From Actinoplanes flavus (GTDB taxonomy: Bacteria; Actinomycetota; Actinomycetes; Mycobacteriales; Micromonosporaceae): a stretch of DNA of 64,000 bases. The notes beneath the pieces are model-generated. The model made no database searches, was not told the DNA's origin, and saw nothing but the letters and a program-made list of their open reading frames with translations. The stretch is taken from NCBI RefSeq assembly GCF_017592555.1, contig NZ_JAGFNS010000027.1:62001-126000 (forward strand), read 5' to 3'. Each line of letters begins with the position of its first letter. Position 1 is the first letter of the stretch. This document shows, piece after piece, positions 54,302 to 63,098 of this stretch. A program made the position numbers and the translations under genes.

Positions 54302-56137
54302 GTGACGATGGAGACGTTGGAGTTCCAGGCCGAGGCGCGCCAGCTACTGCAGCTGATGGTCCATTCGATCTACTCGAACAAGGACATCTTCCTGCGCGAG
54401 CTGATCTCGAATGCGTCGGACGCGCTGGACAAGCTGCGCCTGGCCAAGTTGCAGGACGGCCTCGAGGCGGACACCTCCGACCTGCACATCGAGATCGAGG
54501 TCGATCCGGAGTCGCGGACGCTGACCGTGCGGGACAACGGGATCGGCATGACCCGCGACGAGGTCGTCGAGCTGATCGGCACGATCGCCAAATCGGGGAC
54601 CGCCGAGCTGCTGACCAAGCTCAAGGAGGCGAAGGAGAGCCCCGAGCTGATCGGCCAGTTCGGTGTCGGCTTCTATTCGACCTTCATGGTCGCCGACAAG
54701 GTCACGCTGGTGACCCGGAAGGCCGGCACCGAGGGCCACGGCACGCGCTGGGAGTCGGCGGGCGAGGGCACGTTCACGATCGACGACGCGCCGGACGCGC
54801 CGGTCGGCACCACGATCACGCTGCACCTGCGTCCCAAGGACGAGGACGACGCGCTCTACGACTACACCGATGAGTGGAAGATCAAGGAGATCGTCAAGCG
54901 GTACTCGGACTTCATCTCGTTCCCGATCCGCAAGGGCGACGAGACGCTCAACTCGATGAAGGCGCTGTGGGCCCGGCCGCGCAGCGAGGTCACCGACGAG
55001 GAGTACCACCAGTTCTACCGGCACATCAGCCACGACTGGACCGACCCGCTCGAGATCATCAACATGAAGGCGGAGGGCACCTTCGAGTACGAGGCCCTGC
55101 TCTTCATCCCGGCGCGGGCCCCGCACGACCTGTTCCAGCGGGATGCCCGCCGTGGCCTCCAGCTGTATGTCAAGCGCGTCTTCATCATGGACGACAGCAA
55201 GGAGCTGATCCCGGACTACCTGCGCTTCGTCAAGGGCGTGGTGGACGCGGCCGACCTCTCGCTGAACATCTCCCGCGAGATTCTGCAGCAGGACCGGCAC
55301 ATCCAGATGATCCGGCGCCGCCTGGTCAAGAAGGTCCTCTCCACGATCAAGGACCTGATGTCGAGCAGCCCGGAGAAGTACGCGACGTTCTGGCGCGAGT
55401 TCGGCCGGGCCGTCAAGGAGGGTCTGCTCGCCGAGCCGGACAACCACAAGCCGATCCTGGAGATCGCGTCGTTCGCCACCACCCACGGCAGTGAGCCGAC
55501 CACGCTCGCCGCCTACGTGGAGCGGATGAAGGAGGGTCAGGAAGAGATCTACTTCCTGACCGGCGAGAGCCGCTCCCAGGTGGAGAACTCGCCGCACATG
55601 GAGGCCTTCCAGGCGGAGGGCTACGAGGTGCTGATCCTCACCGACCCGGTCGACGAGGTGTGGGTCGATGTGGTGCCCGAGTTCGACGGCAAGAAGCTGC
55701 GGTCCATCGCCCGGGGCACCGTCGACCTCAAGAAGGACGAGGAGGAGAAGCAGCCGGAGGGCGACTTCGGGCCGCTGCTCGGGTTCCTCACCGAGAAGCT
55801 GGACGAGCGGGTCAAGGAGGTGCGCCTGTCGCATCGGCTCACCACCTCGGCGGCCTGCCTGGTCAGCGACGCCGACGACATCACCCCGGCGCTGGAGAAG
55901 ATGTACCGCGCGATGGGCCAGGAGGGGCCGCGGGTGAAGCGGATCCTCGAGCTCAACCCGGATCATCCGCTGGTCGCCGGGCTGCGGTCGGCGCATGAGC
56001 GCAAGGCCGACGACCCGGCCCTGCCGGACACCGCCGAGCTGCTGTACGGGACGGCGCTGCTGGCCGAAGGCGGCGACCTGGACGACCCGGCCAGGTTCGC
56101 CAAGCTGCTCGCCGACCGGCTCGCGCAGACGGTCTGA
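54302..56137 (+). CDS. htpG: Chaperone HtpG (Hsp90)
   Basis: The 611-residue ATP-dependent cytosolic chaperone has the GHKL ATPase domain: YSNKDIFLRELISNASDALDKLR, DNGIGMTRDE, GTIAKSGT and GQFGVGFYSTFMVAD. The middle domain (RRGLQLYVKRVFI, DLSLNISREILQ) and C-terminal dimerisation domain (SHRLTTSAACLV) follow, at normal length. GTG 54302 and ATG 54308 are both possible starts; GGAA at 54293-54296 fits either. It is monocistronic and followed by a strong hairpin. Confidence 0.97.
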   Translation: MTMETLEFQAEARQLLQLMVHSIYSNKDIFLRELISNASDALDKLRLAKLQDGLEADTSDLHIEIEVDPESRTLTVRDNGIGMTRDEVVELIGTIAKSGTAELLTKLKEAKESPELIGQFGVGFYSTFMVADKVTLVTRKAGTEGHGTRWESAGEGTFTIDDAPDAPVGTTITLHLRPKDEDDALYDYTDEWKIKEIVKRYSDFISFPIRKGDETLNSMKALWARPRSEVTDEEYHQFYRHISHDWTDPLEIINMKAEGTFEYEALLFIPARAPHDLFQRDARRGLQLYVKRVFIMDDSKELIPDYLRFVKGVVDAADLSLNISREILQQDRHIQMIRRRLVKKVLSTIKDLMSSSPEKYATFWREFGRAVKEGLLAEPDNHKPILEIASFATTHGSEPTTLAAYVERMKEGQEEIYFLTGESRSQVENSPHMEAFQAEGYEVLILTDPVDEVWVDVVPEFDGKKLRSIARGTVDLKKDEEEKQPEGDFGPLLGFLTEKLDERVKEVRLSHRLTTSAACLVSDADDITPALEKMYRAMGQEGPRVKRILELNPDHPLVAGLRSAHERKADDPALPDTAELLYGTALLAEGGDLDDPARFAKLLADRLAQTV

Positions 56138-56141
56138 GGGA

Positions 56142-56175
56142 GTCCCGCCCGCCGGACCGATCCGGCGGGCGGGAC
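56142..56175. terminator. Terminator hairpin after htpG
   Basis: GTCCCGCCCGCCGGA (56142-56156) and TCCGGCGGGCGGGAC (56161-56175) form a perfect 15-bp stem with a 4-base loop, five bases after the htpG stop codon. It may also serve the convergent kinase gene. Confidence 0.8.
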
Positions 56176-56190
56176 AGCCCCGGTCACAAA

Positions 56191-56305
56191 AGGCCGGTCA
56201 TGGGGCTGGGGCGGCCTCGGTCAGAGGAGAGGCCGGTCATGGGGCCGGCGGGGCAACCCCGGTCAAGAGAGGCCGGTCATGGGGCTGGCGGGGCAGCCCC
56301 GGTCA
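56191..56305. repeat. Degenerate 39-40-base tandem repeat, three copies
   Basis: AGGCCGGTCATGGGGC begins units at 56191, 56230 and 56270; each ends in GGGGCAGCCCCGGTCA-like sequence with its own small palindrome. The last unit reaches the stop codon of the kinase gene (56303-56305). Confidence 0.75.
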
Positions 56306-57139
56306 GGGCAGGTGGGACAGCCAGGCGCGGGGGCCGGCGTGAGCTACGCGGGTGGCGGCCACGCGTACGGCGTACTCGATGGCGGTTTGAAGGTCGTCGC
56401 TCCGGGTGAGGGCGACGGCGAGCGCGCCGTGGAAGGCGTCGCCGGCGCCGGAGGTGTCGACCGCGGTGACCCGCGGCACCGGAACGGCTCCCGATGAGCC
56501 CGCGCTGAACCAGTTGACCGGTGCGTCACCATGGGTGATCGCCACGTGTGGCGCGGCGACGGCGGCCGCGATCGCCGCGTCGCCCGGGCCGGCCGCCGCC
56601 GGATGGCGGAAGTCGCCGGAGCAGGCCACCAGCTCGGCGTGCGGGAAGACGTCGGCGAAGACCGGGCGCCAGCTTCCGGCGTCAACCAGCAGGCGCCGCG
56701 CCGACCGCGCCGCGGCCACCGCCAGCGCGGGATGATGTCCGTCGACCAGCGTCAGGTCCGCGTCCGGCAGACCGCTTTCCGGTACGGCCACCGTGCGCGT
56801 CCCGGCGTTGCGGCTGACGATCGTCCGCTCCCCGGTCGCGTCGAGAACCGTGACGGCGGAGACGGGCGGCGGCTGTTCCGCATCGGGCGACGCGTCGATC
56901 AGGGTCACCCGGTGCGCGGCCAGGTCAGCCCGTATCAGGTCACCGAGCGGGTGCGTGCCGACTGCGGTGACCAGCGTGACGTCGGCCCCGAGGGCGGCCG
57001 CGGTGACCGCCGCGTTGGCCGCCGGCCCGCCCGCCGCCACGTCCATCGACGTGGACTGCACCTTCTCGTCGACGCCCGGCATCCGTGCGACCCGCTGCAC
57101 GAGGTCGACCGTGGCCAGGCCGACGCACAGGATGCGCAC
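56303..57139 (-). CDS. PfkB family carbohydrate kinase
   Basis: The 278-residue ribokinase-fold sugar or nucleoside kinase has an N-terminal VGLATVDLVQRVARMPGVDEKV, the glycine-rich AAGGPAANAAVTAAALGADVTLV and the catalytic-base motif DTSGAGDAFHGAL near the C terminus. The phosphate acceptor cannot be deduced. GTG 57139 lies one base after the TGA of a 52-residue membrane protein, so translation is probably coupled. It is convergent with htpG across a terminator and a repeat block. Confidence 0.88.
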   Translation of the reverse strand: MRILCVGLATVDLVQRVARMPGVDEKVQSTSMDVAAGGPAANAAVTAAALGADVTLVTAVGTHPLGDLIRADLAAHRVTLIDASPDAEQPPPVSAVTVLDATGERTIVSRNAGTRTVAVPESGLPDADLTLVDGHHPALAVAAARSARRLLVDAGSWRPVFADVFPHAELVACSGDFRHPAAAGPGDAAIAAAVAAPHVAITHGDAPVNWFSAGSSGAVPVPRVTAVDTSGAGDAFHGALAVALTRSDDLQTAIEYAVRVAATRVAHAGPRAWLSHLP

Positions 57140-57140
57140 G

Positions 57141-57299
57141 TCAGTCGTTGGTCAACTCGACGAAGAATGTACCGATGTTGGTGAAGATGTCGGCTATGCC
57201 CTGCCCGATGCTGCGGGCCACGTCGGCGGCTCCGGCCGGGTCGGTGCCGATCCAGAAGACGAGCAGGAACAGCAGGATCCAGCCCAGAATTTTCTTCAT
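57141..57299 (-). CDS. Small membrane protein, 52 residues
   Basis: ATG 57299 has an excellent GGAGGGG six bases upstream. The protein has one membrane helix (ILGWILLFLLVFWIGTD, about residues 4-20), then DPAGAADVARSIGQGIADIF and a C-terminal TFFVELTND. It is amphipathic after the helix and ends just before the kinase gene. I recognise no named family; it resembles small conserved actinobacterial membrane proteins. The longer frame on the same strand crosses the MFS gene in antisense and is not real. Confidence 0.75.
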   Translation of the reverse strand: MKKILGWILLFLLVFWIGTDPAGAADVARSIGQGIADIFTNIGTFFVELTND

Positions 57300-57389
57300 C
57301 GGAGCCCCTCCGCCGCCTGGTGCAACGCCGTCCAAGATCGTGACACAGTCTCGCAACCGCGCGCAGGTCGGCGCGCCCATCGCCGACCA

Positions 57390-57404
57390 AAGTGGCATGC
57401 ACTT
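57390..57404. promoter_or_regulatory. Candidate TetR operator
   Basis: AAGTG (57390-57394) and CACTT (57400-57404) are inverted arms around GCATG, 25 bases before an MFS gene that is co-transcribed with its own TetR-type regulator. TetR repressors typically bind such palindromes. The arms are short. Confidence 0.35.
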
Positions 57405-57428
57405 GTTTTTGAGAGCTACTGTCATTTC

Positions 57429-58916
57429 ATGCCCGCTACCGTTTTCGCGAGGCGCTGGTACGCGCTGATCGCCCTCGCCCTCTGCACCCTCGCCATCGGT
57501 CTCGACAGCACGGTGCTCAGCGTCGCGCTGCCCACCCTGGCCCAGGATCTCGGCGCCACCACCGCCGACCTCCAGTGGTTCACCACCTCCTACCTGCTGG
57601 TTCTCGCCGCCGCGCTGCTTCCGGCCGGCATGCTCGGCGACCGGTACGGCCGCAGACGTCTCCTCCTGATCGCCCTCGTGCTGTTCGGGACCGCGTCCGT
57701 CGCCTGCGCGTACGCCCAGACCACCGGCCAGCTCATCGCCGCCCGGGCCGCCCTCGGCCTCGGCTCCGCGGTGATCATGGCGTTGATGGGTGCCGTCCTC
57801 ACCGTGCTGTTCGACGACGAGGAGCGGCCCCGCGCCCTCTCCGTCTGGGTCACCGCCAACGCTCTCGGCGTACCGCTCGGGCCGTTGCTCGGCGGCTGGC
57901 TGCTCGACAACTTCCACTGGGGCTCGGTCTTCCTGATCAACCTGCCGCTGGTGGTGCTCGGGCTGATCGCCGTGGCCACCCTCGTCCCGGAGTCGCATGG
58001 CGACCGGCGGCGCCGCTTCGACTGGCTCGGTGTGCTGCTGTCGGCGTCCGGGCTCGTCGCTCTCACGTACGGGATCATCGAAGCCGGGGAACGCGGCTGG
58101 AGCGACCCGCGCGCCCTGGTCACCATCGCCTTCGGCGTGTTCGCGCTCGGCGCGCTGGTGTTCTGGCAGCGGCGCGCCGCGGCCCCGCTGATCGACCTGG
58201 AGCTGTTCCGGAACCGCGCGTTCACCGGCGGCACGATCCTCGCCACGCTCGCCGGCTTCGCGTTCTTCGGTCTGCTGTTCGCGCTGCCGCAGATGTTCCA
58301 GGCGGTCGGAGGTCACGACGCGCTCGGGGTCGGGCTGCGGCTGCTCCCGATCATCGGCGGCCTGCTCGTCGGCGCCCGGCTCGCCGACAGACTCGCCGCC
58401 CGGATCGGCGCCCGCGCCCTGATCGCCGCCGGCCTCGCCGTGATCGCCGTGGCGCTGGCGACCGGGGCCGTGCTCGACTACACCCTGTTCGGCGCGTGGA
58501 TCACCGCGGCCGGCGTCGGCCTCGGCCTGTCCATGCCGCCGGCCATGAACGCCGCCCTCGGCGCGCTCACCCCGGAGCGCAGCGGCGTCGGCAACGCCAT
58601 GGTCCAGTCGCTGCGGCAGGTCGGCAGCGCGATCGGCGTGGCGGTGCTCGGCATGGCGATGAACACCACCTACCGCGACGCGCTGCCGGTCACCGCCCCG
58701 GACGAGGTCCGCGACAGTGTGGCGGCCGGGGTCGCGGTCGCCGGCCGGCTCGGCGATCCGGCGCTGCTCGGCGCCGTGCGGGACGCCTTCACCGACGGGA
58801 CGGCGGTCGCCCTGCTCGTCGCGGCCGGGGTGGCGGCGGTGGGGGTGGTGCTCGCGCTGATCCTGCTTCCGGCACGGACGAAGCCGGCGAAGGTGCTGGC
58901 AGAATCCGGGGTATGA
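57429..58916 (+). CDS. MFS drug-efflux transporter, DHA2-like
   Basis: The 495-residue integral membrane antiporter has about 14 hydrophobic helices. Motif A variant GMLGDRYGRRRLLLIAL, motif C-like ALGVPLGPLLGGWLLDN, LDSTVLSVALPTLAQDLG (motif D1) and WFTTSYLL are typical of the DHA2 (14-TM) family that exports drugs by proton exchange. The gene overlaps its downstream regulator by four bases (ATGA), so they form an operon. There is no strong ribosome binding site. The substrates are unknown. Confidence 0.93.
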   Translation: MPATVFARRWYALIALALCTLAIGLDSTVLSVALPTLAQDLGATTADLQWFTTSYLLVLAAALLPAGMLGDRYGRRRLLLIALVLFGTASVACAYAQTTGQLIAARAALGLGSAVIMALMGAVLTVLFDDEERPRALSVWVTANALGVPLGPLLGGWLLDNFHWGSVFLINLPLVVLGLIAVATLVPESHGDRRRRFDWLGVLLSASGLVALTYGIIEAGERGWSDPRALVTIAFGVFALGALVFWQRRAAAPLIDLELFRNRAFTGGTILATLAGFAFFGLLFALPQMFQAVGGHDALGVGLRLLPIIGGLLVGARLADRLAARIGARALIAAGLAVIAVALATGAVLDYTLFGAWITAAGVGLGLSMPPAMNAALGALTPERSGVGNAMVQSLRQVGSAIGVAVLGMAMNTTYRDALPVTAPDEVRDSVAAGVAVAGRLGDPALLGAVRDAFTDGTAVALLVAAGVAAVGVVLALILLPARTKPAKVLAESGV

Positions 58917-59503
58917 CGAACGGCCTCCGTGAACGCAAGAAGGCGAAGACCCGGGCCGCGATCCGCGAGCACGCTTTGCGGTTGTTCGAGGAGCAGGGGT
59001 ACGCGGCGACCACCGTGGACCAGATCGCCGACGCGGCCGAGGTCTCGCCCAGCACCTTCTTCCGGTACTTCCCGAGCAAGGAGGACGTCGTCCTGGTCGA
59101 CGACGTGGACGCCGTGGTGGTCGGCGCGATCCGTGCGCAGCCCGCCGGGATCGCGCCGGTCACGGTCATCCGGCGGGCCATACGGGAGGCGTTCGACAAC
59201 CTGAGCCCGGAACAGTGGGAGCTGGAGCGGCGCCGGCAGCGGCTCGTGCTCGCTGTGCCCGAGCTGCGGGTCCGGGTGCTGCACCAGATGACCGAGGCCA
59301 TCGACCTGGTGGCCGAGGCGATCGCGGAACGCGCCGGGCTCCCGGCCGACGACTTCTCCGCCCGGGTCGTCGCGGGCGCCGCCATCGGGGCGATGCTGGC
59401 GGTGCTCCCGACGGCCTACTACGCCGACGGGGTGCGGCCGGGCGACTTCGACCGCGTGGAGCAGGCCCTCACCCTGCTGGAGAACGGTCTCCCCCTGGGC
59501 TGA
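58913..59503 (+). CDS. TetR family transcriptional regulator
   Basis: The 196-residue repressor has an N-terminal helix-turn-helix (KKAKTRAAIREHALRLFEEQGYAATTVDQIADAAEVSPSTFFRYFPSKEDVVL). The C-terminal ligand domain contains ERRRQRLVLAVPELRVRVLHQMTEAIDLV, close to the MftR-like TetR_C_17-type group. It overlaps the transporter gene by four bases and most likely represses it, releasing DNA when the exported compound is bound. A possible operator is at 57390-57404. Confidence 0.93.
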   Translation: MTNGLRERKKAKTRAAIREHALRLFEEQGYAATTVDQIADAAEVSPSTFFRYFPSKEDVVLVDDVDAVVVGAIRAQPAGIAPVTVIRRAIREAFDNLSPEQWELERRRQRLVLAVPELRVRVLHQMTEAIDLVAEAIAERAGLPADDFSARVVAGAAIGAMLAVLPTAYYADGVRPGDFDRVEQALTLLENGLPLG

Positions 59504-59569
59504 CCGCCATGGCTTGCATCGGTTGACTTGAATGGGTCGCGTTGCTGTCGCCGACCCGTGAGGTTGCCC

Positions 59570-61084
59570 ATGCGCCGCATCACCGTACCGATCGCCCTGC
59601 TCGCCCTGCTCGGATCCGCCGTCCCGGCGGCGGCCGCGCAGGCCGCGCCACCACCGTCCATCGCCTGGACCGCCTGCGACCCGGCCGAGGAGGTCCCGGA
59701 AGGCGTTCTCTGCGCGACCCTCGAAGTCCCGGTCGACTGGTCGCGGCCCGGCGGGCCCACCATCGAACTGGCGCTGGCCAAACGGCCCGCCACCGACCCG
59801 TCCCGGCGGATCGGATCGCTGCTGATCAACCCGGGCGGGCCGGGCGGATCCGGCGTCGACTTCGCCTACTTCTCCGGCTCGGCGTTCTCCCCGGCTGTCA
59901 CCGACCGTTTCGACATCGTCGGCTTCGACCCGCGCGGGCAGGCCCGCAGCCACGTCGTGAACTGCGACAGCGACCTGATCGGCGCCCAGTACACCCAGCT
60001 CTATCCGGACAACCGAGCCGAGTACGCCGATTTGCGCGCCACCAACCGCGCCCTCGCCCTGAGCTGCCGGGAGCTGAGTGGGCCGCTGGTGACATACGTC
60101 GACACCGCGAGTGTGGCCCGCGACATGGACGCCATCCGCGCCGGGCTCGGCGAGAAGAGGATCAGCTACTACGGCGTCTCCTACGGCACCATGATCGGCC
60201 AGCAATACGCCGAACTGTTCCCGTCCCGGATCCGCGCCCTGGCGCTGGACTCGAACATGGACCACGCGCAGAACATCGCGGGCTACCAGAAATGGGAGTC
60301 GCTCGCGATGGAGGGCTCGTTCCGGCAGTTCACCTCCTGGTGCGACCGGACCGAGGCGTGCGCGCTGCACGAACGCGGGGCCCTCGCCTACTTCGATGAG
60401 CTGTACGCCCGGGCCGAAGCCGGCGAGCTGAACCCGGACGGCCAGCCGCTGCCGCCGGAGGACCTGGTCAACATCGTCTTCGGTTACATGTACAACCCCA
60501 ACTCCTGGTTCGAACTCGCCGACACCCTGCTCTATCTGGGCCAGGGAGACGGCGGCCAGACGGGCCGCGGCGAGCCCGTGCCGAACGGCTACCTGCCGGT
60601 GATGTGCTCCGACTTCCACTTCGACGTCGGCGCCTACCCGGTGCTGCGGGCCATCGAACAGGCACAGAACCGGCTCGCGCCGCACACCCGCCTGAACCCG
60701 TTGGCCTGGTCGGATCTGGCCAGCTGCCAGAACTGGCCCTGGAAGGTCACCAACCCGCCGCACCGGCTGCGGGCGTCGGCCGAACTGCCGCCGATCCTGC
60801 TGGCCAACAGCCGGTGGGACGTCGCCACCCCGTACGAGTGGGGCACCAGCCTGGCGAGCCAGCTGCCGAGCGCCAGATTCCTGACCTACGACGGTGTCGG
60901 GCACGGCACCTACTGGCGTAGCGACTGTGCCCGGGCGGCGATCGACACGTACCTGGTCGAGCTGCGCACCCCGGCGAAGGGCACGCACTGCCCGGCGGTC
61001 TTCCCGTCGTCGCCGGTCAGCGCGCAGGCCGTGCCGACGGTGGTCGATCCGCTGCCCCAGCTGACCGGCCCGTTCCGGAGATGA
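59570..61084 (+). CDS. Secreted alpha/beta hydrolase, TAP-like S33 peptidase
   Basis: The 504-residue exported protein has a signal peptide (MRRITVPIALLALLGSAVPAAAAQA, cleavage about residue 27). A peptidase S33-type hydrolase domain follows: LLINPGGPGGSG (oxyanion loop), GFDPRGQARS, nucleophile Ser204 in GVSYGTMIG, and the C-terminal TAP-like domain with the acid in NSRWDVATPYEW and His in DGVGHGTYW. Streptomyces relatives (SlpD/SlpE, tripeptidyl aminopeptidase) remove N-terminal tripeptides from secreted proteins. GAGG lies seven bases before ATG 59570. A strong hairpin ends the unit. Confidence 0.92.
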   Translation: MRRITVPIALLALLGSAVPAAAAQAAPPPSIAWTACDPAEEVPEGVLCATLEVPVDWSRPGGPTIELALAKRPATDPSRRIGSLLINPGGPGGSGVDFAYFSGSAFSPAVTDRFDIVGFDPRGQARSHVVNCDSDLIGAQYTQLYPDNRAEYADLRATNRALALSCRELSGPLVTYVDTASVARDMDAIRAGLGEKRISYYGVSYGTMIGQQYAELFPSRIRALALDSNMDHAQNIAGYQKWESLAMEGSFRQFTSWCDRTEACALHERGALAYFDELYARAEAGELNPDGQPLPPEDLVNIVFGYMYNPNSWFELADTLLYLGQGDGGQTGRGEPVPNGYLPVMCSDFHFDVGAYPVLRAIEQAQNRLAPHTRLNPLAWSDLASCQNWPWKVTNPPHRLRASAELPPILLANSRWDVATPYEWGTSLASQLPSARFLTYDGVGHGTYWRSDCARAAIDTYLVELRTPAKGTHCPAVFPSSPVSAQAVPTVVDPLPQLTGPFRR

Positions 61085-61099
61085 CCATGGCGTAGAGGG

Positions 61100-61133
61100 A
61101 TCCACGGCCCGCGGACCTTCGCGGGCCGTGGAT
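61100..61133 (+). terminator. Terminator hairpin
   Basis: ATCCACGGCCCGCG (61100-61113) and CGCGGGCCGTGGAT (61120-61133) form a perfect 14-bp stem with a 6-base loop, 15 bases after the peptidase gene. A short TTGAAA run follows. Confidence 0.8.
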
Positions 61134-61165
61134 TGAAACAGGTTTCGATGGGGTAGAGCCGCCCC

Positions 61166-62623
61166 ATGACGACCATCGCCGCTGATGCCATCACCGACGC
61201 CGGGACCACGCAGCTCGTTCTCGCCGCGGTGCTCGGCATCGCGGCCGTCGTCCTGCTGATCGCCTGGGCGAAATGGCATCCGTTCCTGGCCCTGATCTCC
61301 GGCGCCGGCGTCCTCGGCCTGGCCGCGGGCGCCGCGCCGGAGGCGGTCGTCGACTCGTTCACCGCCGGGCTCGGCACCACGGCCGGCGGCGTCGGCGTGC
61401 TCATCGCGCTCGGCTCGATGATCGGCGCGCTGCTGGCCGAATCCGGGGGCGCCGACGGCATCGTGACCCGAATCGTCAACGGCGTCTCCGGGGCCGCGCT
61501 GCCGTGGGCCATGGCCGGTGTCGCCGCGCTCATCGGGCTACCGCTGTTCTTCGAGGTCGGCGTCGTGCTCCTGGTGCCGATCGTGCTGCTCGTCGCACGG
61601 CGTACCGATGTCGGCCTGCTCCGCCTCGGCATCCCGGCCCTGGCCGGACTGTCGGTGCTGCACGGACTCGTGCCACCGCACCCCGGACCGCTGGTCGCCA
61701 TCGAGAGCCTCCAGGCCGACCTGGGACTCACCCTGCTGCTCGGCCTGATCTGCGCCATCCCCACGGTGATCGTCGCCGGCCCGGTCTTCGGCAACTTCAT
61801 CGCCAAACGGGTCCCGCTGCCGGTGCCCGCGCTGCTCGCCACTCCCGACCGCCCCGCCGCCGGCCCGTCGGGCGGGCAGGACTTCGTCGACCGCGGCGAT
61901 CTCGCCAACCCGAGCGCTCCCGGCGAACTCGTCGACGATCAGATCGGACCACGCCGTAACCCCGGATTCTGGGCCGCGATCGTGACCGTCCTGCTGCCGG
62001 TCGTGCTGATGCTGGCCCGCGGCATCGCCGAACTGCTCCTCACCGAGGGATCCGCCCTGCGCGACGCCCTCGAGGTCCTCGGCGAGCCGATCGTCGCCCT
62101 GCTCGCCGGTGTGTTCGTCGCGATGTACGCCCTTGGCAAACGGGCCGGCTTCAACCGGAAAGAGACATCCGCGGTGGTCGGCGGCGCTCTTCCGCCGATC
62201 GCCGGGATCCTGCTGATCGTCGCGGCGGGCGGCGGCTTCAAGCAGGTCCTGGTGGACGCCGGGGTCGGCAACGTGATCGCCGACGCGGCCCGCGACGCCG
62301 ACATCAACGCCCTGCTGCTCGGCTTCCTGGTGGCCGTCGGCATCCGGGTCGCCACCGGTTCCGCCACGGTCGCCACGATCACCGCGGCCGGCATCGTCGC
62401 TCCCCTCGCCACCACCCTCGACCGCACCGACGTCTCGCTGCTCGCCCTCGCGATCGGTGCCGGCTCGCTCTTCTTCTCGCACGTCAACGACGCCGGCTTC
62501 TGGATGGTCAAGGAGTACTTCGGCATGACCGTCGGCCAGACCATCAAGACCTGGTCGGTCATGGAGACGATCATCTCGGTGGTCGGTTTCGCGTGCGTCA
62601 TGCTGCTGTCGCTGCTTCTTTGA
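61166..62623 (+). CDS. GntP family gluconate:proton symporter
   Basis: The 485-residue membrane carrier has 12-14 helices and the GntP pattern: WHPFLALISGAGVLGLAAG, ALGSMIGALLAESGGAD, GLPLFFEVGVVLLVPIVL, GLSVLHGLVPPHPGPLVAIESL, AGGGFKQVLVDAGVG, VRVATGSATVATITAAGIV-like and SLFFSHVNDAGFWMVKEYFG. These sites bind gluconate or related sugar acids. No gluconate kinase gene is adjacent. A terminator hairpin lies just upstream. The central loop (about 230-265) is hydrophilic and Pro/Asp-rich. Confidence 0.93.
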   Translation: MTTIAADAITDAGTTQLVLAAVLGIAAVVLLIAWAKWHPFLALISGAGVLGLAAGAAPEAVVDSFTAGLGTTAGGVGVLIALGSMIGALLAESGGADGIVTRIVNGVSGAALPWAMAGVAALIGLPLFFEVGVVLLVPIVLLVARRTDVGLLRLGIPALAGLSVLHGLVPPHPGPLVAIESLQADLGLTLLLGLICAIPTVIVAGPVFGNFIAKRVPLPVPALLATPDRPAAGPSGGQDFVDRGDLANPSAPGELVDDQIGPRRNPGFWAAIVTVLLPVVLMLARGIAELLLTEGSALRDALEVLGEPIVALLAGVFVAMYALGKRAGFNRKETSAVVGGALPPIAGILLIVAAGGGFKQVLVDAGVGNVIADAARDADINALLLGFLVAVGIRVATGSATVATITAAGIVAPLATTLDRTDVSLLALAIGAGSLFFSHVNDAGFWMVKEYFGMTVGQTIKTWSVMETIISVVGFACVMLLSLLL

Positions 62624-63084
62624 AGACCATTTCCCGGTACGCCTACCCGAACCCGCCACAGCAGACCCCGCGAGGCGCTGCAACTCCCGACCATGCCGCG
62701 CCCGCCGGGCGTGAGCGGGGTGGTCAGGCCCGATCCGTTCCGCGGGCGGCCGTGCGCGGTGCCCGACCTCGCCCGGCCGGCCGTGGGAGCCGCCTCGGCG
62801 CTCGAAACAGCTTCCACAGCCAGCCGGTTCTGGTGGGCTGGTTCTAAGTGTTGTGTGAGCGGTGCTGGGGCGGCTCTTGCGGCCGGCCGGTTTTGGCCGG
62901 CTGGTTCTCGGTGCTGTGTCGAGGGTGCTGGGGCGGCTCTCGCGGCCGGCCGGTTTTGGTTGGCTGGTGCTCAGTGCTGATTCAACGGTGCTGATGACCA
63001 GCTGGACGGGATCCGGCGCGCATTGCGGTGTTCAAGTTGTGGATCCGTGGCGATATGCGGGCGCTACTTTCGCAAGATCATCAC
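62624..63084. repeat. Gap with 63-base tandem repeat (62824-63000)
   Basis: CCGGTT begins near-identical units at 62824, 62887 and 62950, exactly 63 bases apart; the third is incomplete. In one plus-strand frame (from 62693) they would encode a 21-residue unit with FW and CC pairs, but there is no ribosome binding site and no recognised domain, so I treat it as non-coding. The first 200 bases (62624-62823) hold nothing recognisable. Confidence 0.65.
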
Positions 63085-63090
63085 TATGAT
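63085..63090 (+). promoter_or_regulatory. Candidate -10 box (TATGAT) of a leaderless gene
   Basis: TATGAT lies eight bases before ATG 63099, which has no ribosome binding site. This spacing is typical of leaderless mRNAs in actinobacteria. It is part of a perfect palindrome GATCAT/ATGATC (63076-63081 with 63086-63091), so it may also be an operator. No good -35 hexamer is seen. Confidence 0.4.
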
Positions 63091-63098
63091 CAGCGGCC

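Noticed and set aside
62693..62980. Plus-strand frame with 21-residue FW/CC repeats
   Set aside because: There is no start signal and no similarity to a known protein; kept as a non-coding tandem repeat, although the 63-base period is a multiple of three.
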